A stretch of DNA of 64,000 nucleotides from Cercis canadensis (Eukaryota; Streptophyta; Magnoliopsida; Fabales; Fabaceae). Of this stretch, positions 42,166-52,220 are shown piece by piece. Position 1 is the first letter of the stretch, and every line of letters begins with the position of its first letter. The notes below the pieces were generated by a model that was not told where the DNA came from, did not search any database, and saw only the letters and a program-made list of their open reading frames with translations. The stretch spans positions 211,353-275,352 of the forward strand of contig QAOA01005666.1 in NCBI GenBank assembly GCA_003255065.1. The letters are read 5' to 3'. Both the position numbers and the translations under genes were made by a program.

Positions 42166-43705
42166 TATGTGACTCAGAAATTTTTCTTGGGTTCCACTAT
42201 ATCTGCCCTGGGACCCTGTTTCGTTTCATCCTTGTATCTGACTCGGATATTTTTCTTGGGTTTCACTGTGTCTGGTAAGACACTTTTTCCTGGTAGGTCA
42301 ACGAATCTGGCCCGGGACCCTGTTTCGGTTCGTCCTTGTATCTGACTCAGATATTTTTCTTTGGTTTCACTGTATCTGGCCCGGGATCCTGTTTCGGTTC
42401 GTCCCTGTATCTGACCTGGATATTTTTTTTGGGTTTCGCTATATTTGGGAAGGGCCTGTTTCCCGGTGGGTCATTGTATCTGGCTCGGGAAGATGTTTCG
42501 GTTTGTCCCTGTATCTGACTCGGATATTTTTTCTTGGGTTTCACTATGTCTGGGAAGGCACTGTTTCCTGGTGGGTCAACGAATCTGGCCCGGGACCCTG
42601 TTTCGGTTCGTCCATGTATCTGACTCAGATATTTTTCTTGGGTTTGACTGTATCTGGGAAGGAACTGTTTCCTGGTGGGTCATTGAATCTGGCCCGGGAC
42701 CCTGTTTCGGTTCGTCCCTGTATATGACTCATATATTTTACTTTGGTTTCACTGTATCTGGCCCGGGATCCTGTTTCGGTTCGTCCCTATATCTGACCTG
42801 TATATTTTTCTTGGGTTCCTGTTTCTCGGTGGGTCATTGTATTTGGCCCGGGACGCTGTTTCGGTTCGTCCTTGTATCTGGCCCGGATATTTTTCTTGGG
42901 TTTCTCTGTATTTTGGAAGGGACTGTGTCCCGGTGGGTCATTGTATTTGGCCTGTGACCCTGTTTCGGTTCATCGCTATATCTGACTCAGAAATTTTTCT
43001 TGGGTGTCACTATATCTGGCCTGGAACCCTATTTCGGTTCGTCCCAGAATCTGACTCGAATGTTTTTCTTGGGTTTCACTGTATTTGGGAATGGACTGTT
43101 TCCTGGTGTGTCATTGTATCTGGCTCGGGACCCTATTCCGTTTCGTGCTTGTAGCTGACCCGGATATTTTTCTTGGGTTTCACTGTATTTGAAAAGGGCC
43201 TGTTTCCCGTTGGTTCATTGTATCTGGGCCGGGACCTGGTTTCGGTACGGTTCTATATCTGACTCGGATATTTTTCTTGGGTTTCACTGTATCTGGGAAG
43301 GAACTGTTTCCTAGTGGGTCAACGAATCTGGCCCGTGACACTGTTTCGGTTCGTCCTTGTATCTGACTCAGATTTTTTTCTTTGGTTTCACTGTCTCTGG
43401 CCTGGGACCCTATTTCGGTTCGTCCTTGTATCTAACTCAGATATTTTTCTTCGGTTTCACTGTATCTGACTTGGGAGCCTGTTTCGGTTCTTCCTTGTAT
43501 CTGACTCAGTTGCTTTTCTTATATTTCACTTTATTTGGGAAGAGACTGTTTTCCTGTGCGTCATTTTATCTGGCCCTAGACCCTGTTTCGGATCGTTCCT
43601 GTATCTGATCCGGATATTTTTTTTGGGTTTCACTATATTTGGGAAGAGACTGTTTCCCGTTGGGTCATTATACCTGGCCTGTGAGCCAGTTTTGGTTAAT
43701 AGTTG
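42166..43705 (+). repeat. HOR copy nearly identical to the one at 28726
   Basis: This is exactly 1540 bp. By eye it matches 28726-29725 without a difference over roughly the first 1 kb, and differs at only a few sites later (for example at 43193, 43239 and 43439). The two copies are 13.4 kb apart, which implies recent exchange or amplification. Confidence 0.85.
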
Positions 43706-46142
43706 TATGTGACTCAGAAATTTTTCTTGGGTTCCACTATATCTGCCCTGGGACCTTGTTATCCTTGTATCTGACACGGATATTTTTCTTGGGTTTCACT
43801 GTGTATGGTAACACACTTTTTCCTGGTAGGTCAACGAATTTGGCCCGGGACCTTGTTTCGGTTCGTCCTTGTATCTGACTCAGATATTTTTCTTTGGTTT
43901 CACTGTATCTGGCCCGGGATCCTGTTTCGGTTCGTCCCTGTATCTGACCTGGATATTTTTTTTGGGTTTCGCTATATTTGGGAAGGGCCTGTTTCCCGGT
44001 GGGTCATTGTATCTGGCTCGGGAAGATGTTTCGGTTTGTCCCTGTATCTGACTCGGATATTTTTTCTTGGGTTTCACTATGTCTGGGAAGGCACTGTTTC
44101 ATGGTGGGTCAACGAATCTGGCCCGTGACCCTGTTTCGGTTCGTTCATGTATCTGACTCAAATATTTTTCTTGGGTTTGACTGTATCTGGGAAGGAACTG
44201 TTTCCTGGTGGGTCATTGAATCTGGCTCGGGACCCTGTTTCGGTTCATCCCTGTATATGACTCATATATTCTACTTTGGTTTCACTGAATCTGGTCCGGG
44301 ATCCTGTTTCGGTTCGTCCCTATATCTGACCTGTATATTTTTCTTGGGTTCCTGTTTCTCCGTGGGTCATTGTATTTGGCTCGGGACGCTGTTTCGGTTC
44401 GTCCTTGTATCTGGCCCGGATATGTTTCTTGGGTTTCTCTGTATTTTGGAAGGGACTGTGTCCCAGTGGGTCATTGTATTTGGCCTGTGACCCTGTTTCG
44501 GTTCATCGCTATATCTGACTCAGAAATTTTTCTTGGGTGTCACTATATCTGGCCTGGAACCCTATTTCGGTTCGTCCCAGAATCTGACTCGAATGTTTTT
44601 CTTGGGTTTCACTGTATTTGGGAATGGACTGTTTCCTGGTGTGTCATTGTATCTGGCTCGGGACCCTATTCCGTTTCGTGCTTATAGCTGACCCGGGTAT
44701 TTTTCTTGGGTTTCACTGTATTTGAGAAGGGCCTGTTTCCCGTTGGTTCATTGTATCTGGGCCGGGACCTTGTTTCGGTACGGTTCTATATCTGACTCGG
44801 ATATTTTTCTTGGGTTTCACTGTATCTGGGAAGGAACTGTTTCCTAGTGGGTCAACGAATCTGGCCCGTGACACTGTTTCGGTTCGTCCTTGTATCTGAC
44901 TCAGATTTTTTTCTTTGGTTTCACTGTCTCTGGCCTGGGACCCTATTTCGGTTCGTCGTTGTATCTAACTCAGATATTTTTCTTCGGTTTCACTGTATCT
45001 GACTTGGGAGCCTGTTTCGGTTCGTCCTTGTATCTGAATCAGTTGCTTTTCTTATATTACACTTTATTTGGGAAGAGACTGTTTTCCTGTGCGTCATTTT
45101 ATCTGGCCCGAGACCCTGTTTCGGATCGTTCCTGTATCTGATCCGGATATTTTTTTTGGGTTTCACTGTATTTGGGAAGAGACTGTTTCCCGTTGGGTCA
45201 TTATACCTGGCCTGTGAGCCTGTTTTGGTTAATAGTTGTATGTGACTCAGAAATTTTTCTTGGGTTCCACTATATCTGCCCTGGGACCCTGTTTCGGTTC
45301 TTCCTTGTATATGACTCAGATATTTTTCTTTGGTTTCACTGTATCTGGCCCGGGATCCTGTTTCGGTTCGTCCCTGTATCTGACTTGGATATTTTTTTTG
45401 GGTTTCGCTATATTTGGGAAGGGCCTGTTTCCCGGTGGGTCATTGTATCTGGCTCGGGAAGATGTTTCGGTTTGTCCCTGTATCTGACTCGGATATTTTT
45501 TCTTGGGTTTCACTATGTCTGGGAAGGCACTGTTTCCTGGTGGGTCAACGAATATGGCCCGGGACCCTGTTTCGGTTCGTCCATGTATCTGACTCAGATA
45601 TTTTTCTAGAGTTTGACTGTATCTGGGAAGGAACTGTTTCCTGCTGGGTCATTGAACTAATTTAAAATAAAATAATAGTTAAAGTTCCAAATAATGTTAG
45701 AACTTAGACAAGATAAAGGGATTCCGTAATTAAAAATAATAGTGTCTTGGTCATGTTGGATTACGATGAAGGAGAAAAGCATAAACAATATCATAACAAA
45801 TTTGACCTCTTATGTATTTTTATTTTATAGTTGATGAAAGGTAAAAAGTAAAAACTCATTTTTTAACCGTCACTAGTTCTGATTCCTACGGGAACTAGAA
45901 TCTAGTACGTTACCATTTTTTCTTTTTTCTAAAAGCTATACCACAGGGATGAAGTATTCTTATCAAATAAGAAAGTAATAAAATACTATGAACATAACTT
46001 TTGAATTAAGAAATCAATGTCCCAAAATATTATCCATTTATATATCCATCTGGTTTTATTCAACCATGCATACTCTGTTTTCTAATAGTACAAATTTGCT
46101 GTATTAATTCTTATACCCTATCCATGCCATCTCTTCTCTTTT

Positions 46143-46160
46143 TGTGTGTGTGTGTGTGTG
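46143..46160. repeat. (TG)9 microsatellite
   Basis: Nine uninterrupted TG units followed by a T run. Confidence 0.95.
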
Positions 46161-46648
46161 TTTTTTTTGGGGAATCAACTCCTATTAATTTTTAGCGTCA
46201 AAAAGAAGCAAGGTCTCTCCCAAGATTTGGTGGATTGGTAAAGACTGCAGAAAATAGGAGAATCATATTAACCCAATTTTATATATTTGTTCTTGATCCT
46301 TTTATTTTATTCCATTGTTTTTCTGACAAGAATACTTATTTTTTTAACCAAAAGATATATAGGAGTTCATTGATAATGAAGGAGAGTCTAATGGAGTAAT
46401 CTGAAATTACAGCAAGGAAAGGAAACTACTACAAAGGAACCAAAATATTTTTTCTTCTGACAACCATACTTGAGCAATTATTACATTGTTGAGAAAAGTA
46501 TAAGTTTTGAATTTAATAAATAGTTTAACTCATGAGATAAAATGCCATCTGATTTCTTTTCTCCAATTGATATTAGATATCAATACATTGTCTTGTTAAC
46601 TGTGGTTTTCCATTATGAGGGGTGAAGTCAAGAGGTATTATTGTCTTT

Positions 46649-46659
46649 GTCCCACATCG
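46649..46659 (+). promoter_or_regulatory. USE-like element (plant snRNA promoter motif)
   Basis: GTCCCACATCG matches the plant snRNA upstream sequence element RTCCCACATCG exactly. A TATAAGT lies at 46704-46710, 44 bp downstream. That is longer than the usual Pol II or Pol III spacing, and I recognise no U-snRNA sequence after it. Similar words also occur near the ends of some plant retrotransposons. Confidence 0.3.
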
Positions 46660-47826
46660 CCGTTTAGAAGGATAAGCATAAAGAGATGGAAAGTTTTGGC
46701 ACCTATAAGTGGCGACATTGTTACTGCATCAATTAATTAATTGACATCTATTGTGGACATACGGATAAGTGTTGAGAAACACAAATGAACTTTCCACTTT
46801 CAAACATCAACCAATTGAAATTAACAACAAAAATACTGACTCAGTGAAGCTTTTCTTTATCTATTGGCCACCAAATACAAGAGAGCTGCTTTAATTTGAC
46901 ATTTAGGTAACCGAAAGAAAATTGCCACTTTGCATTTGCTTCAAACAAAATTGAAGAATATTCCAAACCTATTAGGAATGGTTGCTGTGTATAGTTAAAT
47001 GGGAAAATAGAGAAATTTGGGTTCCTAAACATTGGCAGCGAAGCCTTGAGAAGGAAACTCCCACTGACACAGAAAGAAGGTAGATATTGCTAGAGGAAAA
47101 AACACAGGTCTTGACTCTAGATTTTTATCATATATAATGAGTAGAATCTTTAGTTTGGGTAGACGCGGATGGGAACAGAGCTTGACTTGGTTGTGTGGGT
47201 TTAGTTCAATGACAGGTGAAAGAAGCAGACATAGCATGATTAGAGGGAGATTATTAGTATATTATTATTTTCCTAGTAGGATAGGCCTGTCAATGATTGA
47301 TGTCAGAGTAAACTACATTTTGGTTGTCCCTTGCCCCTTAAGACAAATCTTTATATGAGCTGTTCTAAAATTCTCTCAACTCCTTGGATGCTAGTTGCTA
47401 GCACACTTTTGCAAAAGAATAAAAACAACCAAGGATCCAATTCTTCATTCAACCAAATGCTAAAATAGTATATAAATATTTAGAATAATTAAATAAACAA
47501 TCTATAAATCAACTCTCCAAAAATGATCCAAAGGAAAAGTGAGACTGGGGTTTGCAAAAGAGAGCAGTTGTGGATTCGCATAACATAAAAATAAGAGGAT
47601 TGAAATAAGAAGCAGTGTATTGGGACCCTATTGTCAACATAAAATAGTATTTTCCACTTGGGTATGACACAAAGTGATGAGAGATCGTTAGGTAGAGGTT
47701 TTAAATTCAATTTTATGTACACCAGAAGGAATATTATCTGATCATTTAGAGCTGCATCCAATGAAAAAGAAAATGTTTTGTACGAATAAAATGCAAAATT
47801 AGTTGCTGAAACAGAACACATTCCCT

Positions 47827-47884
47827 CACAGATAATTGTTGAGTGTCATTGGCAAATTCACAGATAATTGTTGAGTGTCATTGG
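47827..47884. repeat. Short tandem duplication, period 32 bp
   Basis: The 26-base word opening CACAGATAATTGTTGAG occurs at 47827 and again at 47859, separated by CAAATT. Confidence 0.9.
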
Positions 47885-47932
47885 TAAGTTGCTGTACATG
47901 TTCTAATAAATATCATAACACCCAAAAGATTA

Positions 47933-47996
47933 GGGCTTGGGCCTAAGTTGTTGCAATCCCCAACATAGCTTCTGCCACTTCTTTTGGCCCAAGCCC
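47933..47996. repeat. Perfect 11-bp inverted repeat with TGGGCC/GGCCCA cores
   Basis: GGGCTTGGGCC (47933-47943) is the exact reverse complement of GGCCCAAGCCC (47986-47996), with a 42-base spacer. It could form a hairpin in the TMM 3' region. The GGCCCA cores also resemble TCP-binding site II elements, but no gene starts nearby. Confidence 0.6.
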
Positions 47997-48154
47997 AAGG
48001 TATTAAGTCATAGCTGAACCAGACTCTATGTAGTGAATGGTATATAAGAGGAATTCAAATTATTTATAAGACATTTAGAGATGAAAATATATGCTGCACA
48101 ATACAAAAAGTTTGTTTTAGCTTTTGTGCTCACAAGCCACAACACAAGCTCTGG

Positions 48155-49648
48155 CTAAACTTGAAATAAAATGAGAGTTAACAGCAGGAAAGTAAGTGGC
48201 GGCAATAATGTAAGAGTAACAGCATCCGATGATAAATCGATTGTTGTTGGCATGAAGTGGTGAGTGGTTAAGAGATGTTGCACTGTCTTAGCTGAAGCTG
48301 GAGTTGAAGTGTCACACAAAGTGATACCAAAATTAAATGTAGAATCCAGAGTATCCCCAAAAGCAGTGTTTGCATAATAACAAAGTCCTGAATTGTTAGA
48401 CAGCCTTAACTTCCTTTTCATCCTCCAAACCATTTCTCTGCCAAATGGAACTGACCCACTTAGCTTATTATCATTCAACCTCAATTCACTGAGATTCTTC
48501 AAGTCTCTCAAGCTTTTTGGGATTGACCCATTCAAGTGGTTCCCATCAAGATGAACAACACGAAGGTTTGGTAATCTGCCTAGTGATTCTGGCACTGGCC
48601 CATGTAAGTTCATGTTTGATAAGATTAAGATCGTTAGACCCTTCATGCCATCAAACACGTCACTTGGTATTCTTGTTGAAGTTGAACCCATTGGGTTTCC
48701 TTTGAGAATCAATGCTTGGAGAGAAATCAAACTTGTGAGTGATTTTGGAAATGGGCCTGAGAGACGATTAAAGCTCAAATCCATAAGCATAAGCTCTTTT
48801 AGACCCTCCAATTTCTCGGGTAACGGACCGGTGAGCCGGTTTCGACTAAAATCCAGTTTGATCAGAGATTGGCAGGTACCAAGGCTAGAGGGGATTGAAC
48901 CCATTAGAAGATTTTGGCTGAGGTCCAATATGTTCAAACCAGGGAAAGTTAAACCGGGTATGGAACCGGTTAATTTGTTAACGCTCAAATCTAACGACCT
49001 TAGACCCGTGATCCGGCCCAGTGAGAACGGTATAGAACCGTTGAGGTTGTTCTTGTGAAGATCAAGAACCCTCAAACGGGTCAGATTTCCCAATTCATTT
49101 GGGATGGGGCCCACGTACCCGTTTTCTCTTAGAACCAAGGTTTGTAAGGAGGGGCCCAACTGGCCCAAAAAAGTTGGGATTGGCTGAGGGTTGTAACTGA
49201 AACAACGGTAAAAGAACAAGGTCTTGAGATGTGGCAGCTTGGTAATGGATGGTGAGATAAATGATCGGGTCGGGTCGCATGTTGGGAAGGCAGTATCATC
49301 GGAGAGAGCCCCGAATGAGAGCGAGACGACATGGTAAACGTTGTCCTTGTCGGGCATGCACTCAATGCCGTGCCACCGGCCGCGGCATACGTCTGGGATG
49401 TCGGTGGCCCAATTATTTCCGGTGGCTCTCATGATGTCGTAGACGGCTTCTTGCTCGTGGGTATCGGTTCGGGCACCATCTTGCTTCATGGAGAACCCGG
49501 TTTGAGGGCCATCAACTAGAGTGGATGGCACGCCAGAATCAGACATAATCACCGTGAAAGACAAAGCTAGCTGCCAAAGGAACGTGAAACTTAATAGTGG
49601 TAAAGAAAGATAGAGGTGAAAGTGCGAGCGCAAGTGCAAGTGCTTCAT
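48155..49648 (-). CDS. TMM: TOO MANY MOUTHS, LRR receptor-like protein
   Basis: Single-exon gene of 497 residues; Arabidopsis TMM is about 496. TMM is a plasma-membrane LRR protein without a kinase domain. It works with ERECTA-family kinases to read EPF/EPFL peptides and space stomata. The chosen ATG at 49648 gives a hydrophobic signal peptide (about residues 1-30). An in-frame ATG at 49774 would add 42 residues with no signal-peptide character, so I treat it as upstream. The TMM-specific N-terminal region follows, with DGPQTGF, a Cys pair at 88/97 (CRGRWHGIEC) and SFGALSDDTAFPTCDP. About ten LRRs follow from around residue 150 (for example LRVLDLHKNNLNGSIP), then a tail that ends hydrophobic and replaces a kinase domain. 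The frame is intact. It is divergent from the PV42-like gene. Identity rests on remembered strong similarity across the full length. Confidence 0.95.
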   Translation of the reverse strand: MKHLHLRSHFHLYLSLPLLSFTFLWQLALSFTVIMSDSGVPSTLVDGPQTGFSMKQDGARTDTHEQEAVYDIMRATGNNWATDIPDVCRGRWHGIECMPDKDNVYHVVSLSFGALSDDTAFPTCDPTRSFISPSITKLPHLKTLFFYRCFSYNPQPIPTFLGQLGPSLQTLVLRENGYVGPIPNELGNLTRLRVLDLHKNNLNGSIPFSLGRITGLRSLDLSVNKLTGSIPGLTFPGLNILDLSQNLLMGSIPSSLGTCQSLIKLDFSRNRLTGPLPEKLEGLKELMLMDLSFNRLSGPFPKSLTSLISLQALILKGNPMGSTSTRIPSDVFDGMKGLTILILSNMNLHGPVPESLGRLPNLRVVHLDGNHLNGSIPKSLRDLKNLSELRLNDNKLSGSVPFGREMVWRMKRKLRLSNNSGLCYYANTAFGDTLDSTFNFGITLCDTSTPASAKTVQHLLTTHHFMPTTIDLSSDAVTLTLLPPLTFLLLTLILFQV

Positions 49649-50470
49649 TTTGGATAATTTTGAGTTAAAAATGAAGGGTTTGGGCTTCTTAAATAAGGAG
49701 TTGAGACAGCTTAGTAATGAGATGGGGCATGCGTTGGTGAATGAGAAAAGTGACATAAAGTGAGGTTGGTGCATAGATTGAAGTAAGCTAATTTATGTGC
49801 TCACGAGAATGGGGAGAATCTTATTAATGCCATAGAATAACTGCATTAATGTGTTTCACGGGATTTGCACCAATTACCAAAGTGTGGCCGGGACCTCATA
49901 CCCTAAAAATTTGGGTCCTCTCAACAAATGGGCTCAAGGCTTCTTTGGGCCATAAAGATCTTTGCCTTCATTTCTTCCAATTTTCATTTCGAGCTTGCTT
50001 AAAATCTTTAAGGAATCAAGGCCCAAACTAACTATAGAGTATTTAATTTGTATACTCAAAAAAAAAAAAAATTGTACATGTGATTCGTGGTCATTAGATT
50101 ATCAAACTAAATTTTTAGTTAGAGATATAGAGAACATCAATTTTTATGAGATCCTTAGAGGACATGTGATTTTGCTTGAGTTTAAGAAGAAAATATTTAA
50201 AATTAAAACTATACTAATGATCTAATTAAATACAATCGTTTATACATGTATATACACTTCTCATTATATATATTTTTTGTATAGATACAATTCTAATTAT
50301 TAGAGTTATGTAATTAATTAATATTACTTAAAAAATAAACTTAACATGTTTATGAATCCAAAAAAGTATCCAAATTGATAATCTCGCGGAGGGACAGGTG
50401 TTATGAGTCACTCAGTAGACATTGATACTTGGCAAGAGCGAACCATGCCATGCAACATTGACAATCTTAG

Positions 50471-50484
50471 GACGTGACACGTTG
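50471..50484 (+). promoter_or_regulatory. Paired ACGT-core elements upstream of PV42-like gene
   Basis: GACGTGACACGTTG contains two ACGT cores six bases apart, the form bound by plant bZIP factors, including ABA-response types. It lies about 20 bp upstream of the TATATAA. Function is inferred. Confidence 0.4.
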
Positions 50485-50493
50485 TAACAAGCA

Positions 50494-50500
50494 TATATAA
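50494..50500 (+). promoter_or_regulatory. Probable TATA box of PV42-like gene
   Basis: TATATAA lies about 180 bp before the chosen ATG and 50 bp before the upstream in-frame ATG at 50548. A purine-rich leader (AAGAAGAGAGAG) follows. Confidence 0.5.
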
Positions 50501-50682
50501 TCACCTAAGAAGAAAAATATTTTGAAAAAAGAAAAGAAGAGAGAGATATGTACAAGCGAGTATATCCAAATACTGCTTTGCATATCCTTGATGTTCTATA
50601 TTTTCCCACCCTTAACCATTCCTGGTCTATTCAAATCCAAAAGCTTTCCTCTAACTTTAAGCAAAATAATAATAAAGAGAAG

Positions 50683-52140
50683 ATGCAGCAATCGACGGAG
50701 CTGAAGCCCGGAGGAGCCACCATGCAACGAAGTGAGAGTATACGGCTAAGAGAGAAGAAGGTGAAAAATTTGATGGTTGATAAGAAGAGGCTAGTGGAGG
50801 TGCCGTACACGGCGTCGCTGGCCCACACCATGAATGCACTGGTGGCCAACAAGGTGGTAGCGGTGCCGGTGGCTGCGCCGCCGGGACAGTGGATTGGAGC
50901 TGGTGGTTCTATAATCGTTGAGGCTGATAAGCACACTGGGGTTGTACGGAAGCATTACTTAGGTATGGTTACAATGCTTGATATCGTGGCCCACATAGCT
51001 GGTGATGAACAAATGAACGGTGGTGATGATGGGACTGAAGATCTTGACCAAAAGATGTCTGTCCCTGCGTCCTCTATCATAGGTCACTCCCTTGAAGGTC
51101 TTAGCTTGTGGACTCTGAATCCCAATACTAGGTGAGTGTGTAGGTTTGTTTATAATTAATATCTCATGTAAAAATAGCCTTCAATAATTCATAATACTAG
51201 TTTAAGGAAGTATCAGAGAAGTGATTTGTCCCTTTTCTTTTTCCTCTATATATGATTTGTAGCCTCATGGATTGTATGGAAGTGTTTAGCAAAGGAGTGC
51301 ATCGTGCTATGGTGCCACTAGACAGCCACACAGAGAACGTTTCAGCTGGAGTGGAACTCGTAGAGTCTGCTTCAAGCTACCGCATGCTGACTCAAATGGA
51401 TGTGATCAAGTTCTTGAAAGAGCATGCTAATGAATTAAAGAGCATTTTGGCACATTCTATTCAAGAGTTGGGTGCCATATCTGAGCACATTTATGCCATT
51501 ACTGATCGCACAAAACTCATTGATGCCATAAAGTGCTTAAGGGCTGCAATGCTAAACGCAGTTCCCATTGTTTGGGCCAACGAAACCATCGATGCAGTTC
51601 ACAAGCAGCTCATAAATGTAATTGCCACTAAACCCATTTTAAGAATAATTAATGATATTTGTACTATGCTCGAACAATAGTCTCAGTACAAAATAGTGTG
51701 TGTGCCCATTATTTCTTATAAAAAGGCATGGGATTTTATTGTTTAAATGAAGATCAATAATTGATGGGTGTAATACACTGCAGGGCAAAGGAAGGAAGGT
51801 AATAGGGACATTTTCTGCAACTGATCTAAGAGGGTGTTATTTAGCCACATTAAAATCATGGTTGCCCATAAGCGCGTTGGCATTCACTGAAGAAATCTCA
51901 ACAAGTCCTTTGTACACAGGATCCAGCATACATGACACTGTGGCTTCACGAAAGGAACTTGTGACTTGCCGTGCAGAATCACCTCTATATGCAGTAATTG
52001 ACAAGGCAGTAACTAAACACGTGCATCGACTTTGGGTGGTGGATGAGCAGGGTTTGCTTCTTGGCCTTGTGTCTCTCACAGATGTAATCAGAGTTATAAG
52101 GCATTATCTGCTATCAGAATCTGACCCATCTACAATATGA
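50683..52140 (+). CDS. PV42b: PV42-like SNF4-type CBS-domain protein (3 exons)
   Basis: Exons 50683-51131, 51263-51617 and 51784-52140 give 386 residues. Intron 1 (131 bp) and intron 2 (166 bp) have GT-AG ends, and the joins restore conserved text: exon 1 to 2 gives LNPNTSLMDCMEV, exon 2 to 3 gives KQLINGKGRKVIGTF. PV42 proteins are plant relatives of yeast SNF4/AMPK gamma subunits and are linked to SnRK1 kinase and reproductive development. CBS motifs are visible at KNLMVDKKRLVEVPYTAS, SSIIGHSLEGLSLW, CLRAAMLNAVPIVW and, best preserved, VHRLWVVDEQGLLLGLVSLT near the C terminus. The start was chosen at MQQSTEL because conserved text (RLREKKVKNLMVDKKR) begins just after it. MQRSES, 14 codons later, is an alternative start. 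The b assignment rests on the TMM neighbour, not on sequence. Confidence 0.9.
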
Positions 52141-52206
52141 TCATGCGACGAGCACAATTTTGTGCAACCGTAAATGTGTTGTACTCTGGCTAAATTAAAT
52201 GAACAG

Positions 52207-52220
52207 TATATATATATATA
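52207..52220. repeat. (TA)7 microsatellite
   Basis: Seven TA units, about 65 bp after the PV42-like stop codon. Confidence 0.9.

Larger units (their letters stand above)
1..45656. repeat. Satellite array with 1540-bp higher-order repeat
   Basis: The whole interval is made of monomers that begin with TATCTG or a close variant. Three blocks recur: A (34 bp, opening TATCTGACTC), B (35 bp, opening TATCTGGGAAGG) and C (35 bp, opening TATCTGGCCCGGG). A-B-C makes 104 bp and A-C makes 69 bp. A diagnostic monomer (TATGTGACTCAGAAA or variant) starts at 177, 558, 2452, 2833, 3352, 4891, 5272, 5557, 7097, 8211, 8589, 10116, 11711, 11907, 13446, 13566, 15104, 15485, 17025, 18565, 19602, 21140, 22680, 24605, 26145, 28726, 30266, 31805, 32606, 34145, 35449, 35968, 37507, 39583, 40379, 42166, 43706 and 45239. 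Sixteen of the intervals are 1527-1540 bp. The array is open to the left and ends abruptly inside a monomer at 45656. Open frames here (for example 298 codons at 22959-23855) start at TTG and are not genes. A centromeric or pericentromeric location is inferred only. Confidence 0.97.
45657..48154. other. Intergenic DNA between satellite and TMM
   Basis: AT-rich unique sequence with no gene I can support. Short open frames on the minus strand (46841-47032, 47025-47237 and 47489-47821) have no recognisable domain. It holds a TG microsatellite, an snRNA-promoter-like motif, a 32-bp duplication and an 11-bp inverted repeat, listed separately. The 3' untranslated region of the minus-strand TMM gene must lie at its right end. 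Confidence 0.7.
49649..50682. promoter_or_regulatory. Divergent intergenic region between TMM and PV42-like gene
   Basis: About 1 kb that must hold both promoters. The TMM side has an in-frame upstream ATG (49774) and a TATTTAAG-like word on the minus strand near 49690. The centre is very AT-rich with a poly-A run (about 50048-50062). The PV42 side has a TATATAA and tandem ACGT cores, listed separately. An in-frame ATG at 50548 would extend PV42 by 45 residues of non-conserved sequence. Confidence 0.6.

Noticed and set aside
1-45656. Dozens of open frames of 60-298 codons on both strands of the array
   Set aside because: They follow the satellite period, start at TTG rather than ATG, and exist because the sequence has few A residues and so few stops. 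No domain is present.
1-45656. CENP-B box in the satellite
   Set aside because: I looked for TTCGnnnnAnnCGGG on both strands of the consensus monomers and found no match; TTCGG and CCCGGG words occur but not with the needed spacing.
1-45656. CRISPR array
   Set aside because: There are no constant repeats with unique spacers; every part of each unit is itself repeated, and the flanks are plant genes.
45873-45910. Small palindrome CTAGTTC...GAACTAG near the satellite edge
   Set aside because: A 7-bp stem is expected by chance in this much sequence.
47489-47821. 110-codon minus-strand open frame between the satellite and TMM
   Set aside because: No recognisable domain, AT-driven composition, no splice or promoter context. 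Could be non-coding.
48612-49058. 148-codon open frame antisense to TMM
   Set aside because: It is the shadow of the LRR coding sequence on the opposite strand, with no independent support.
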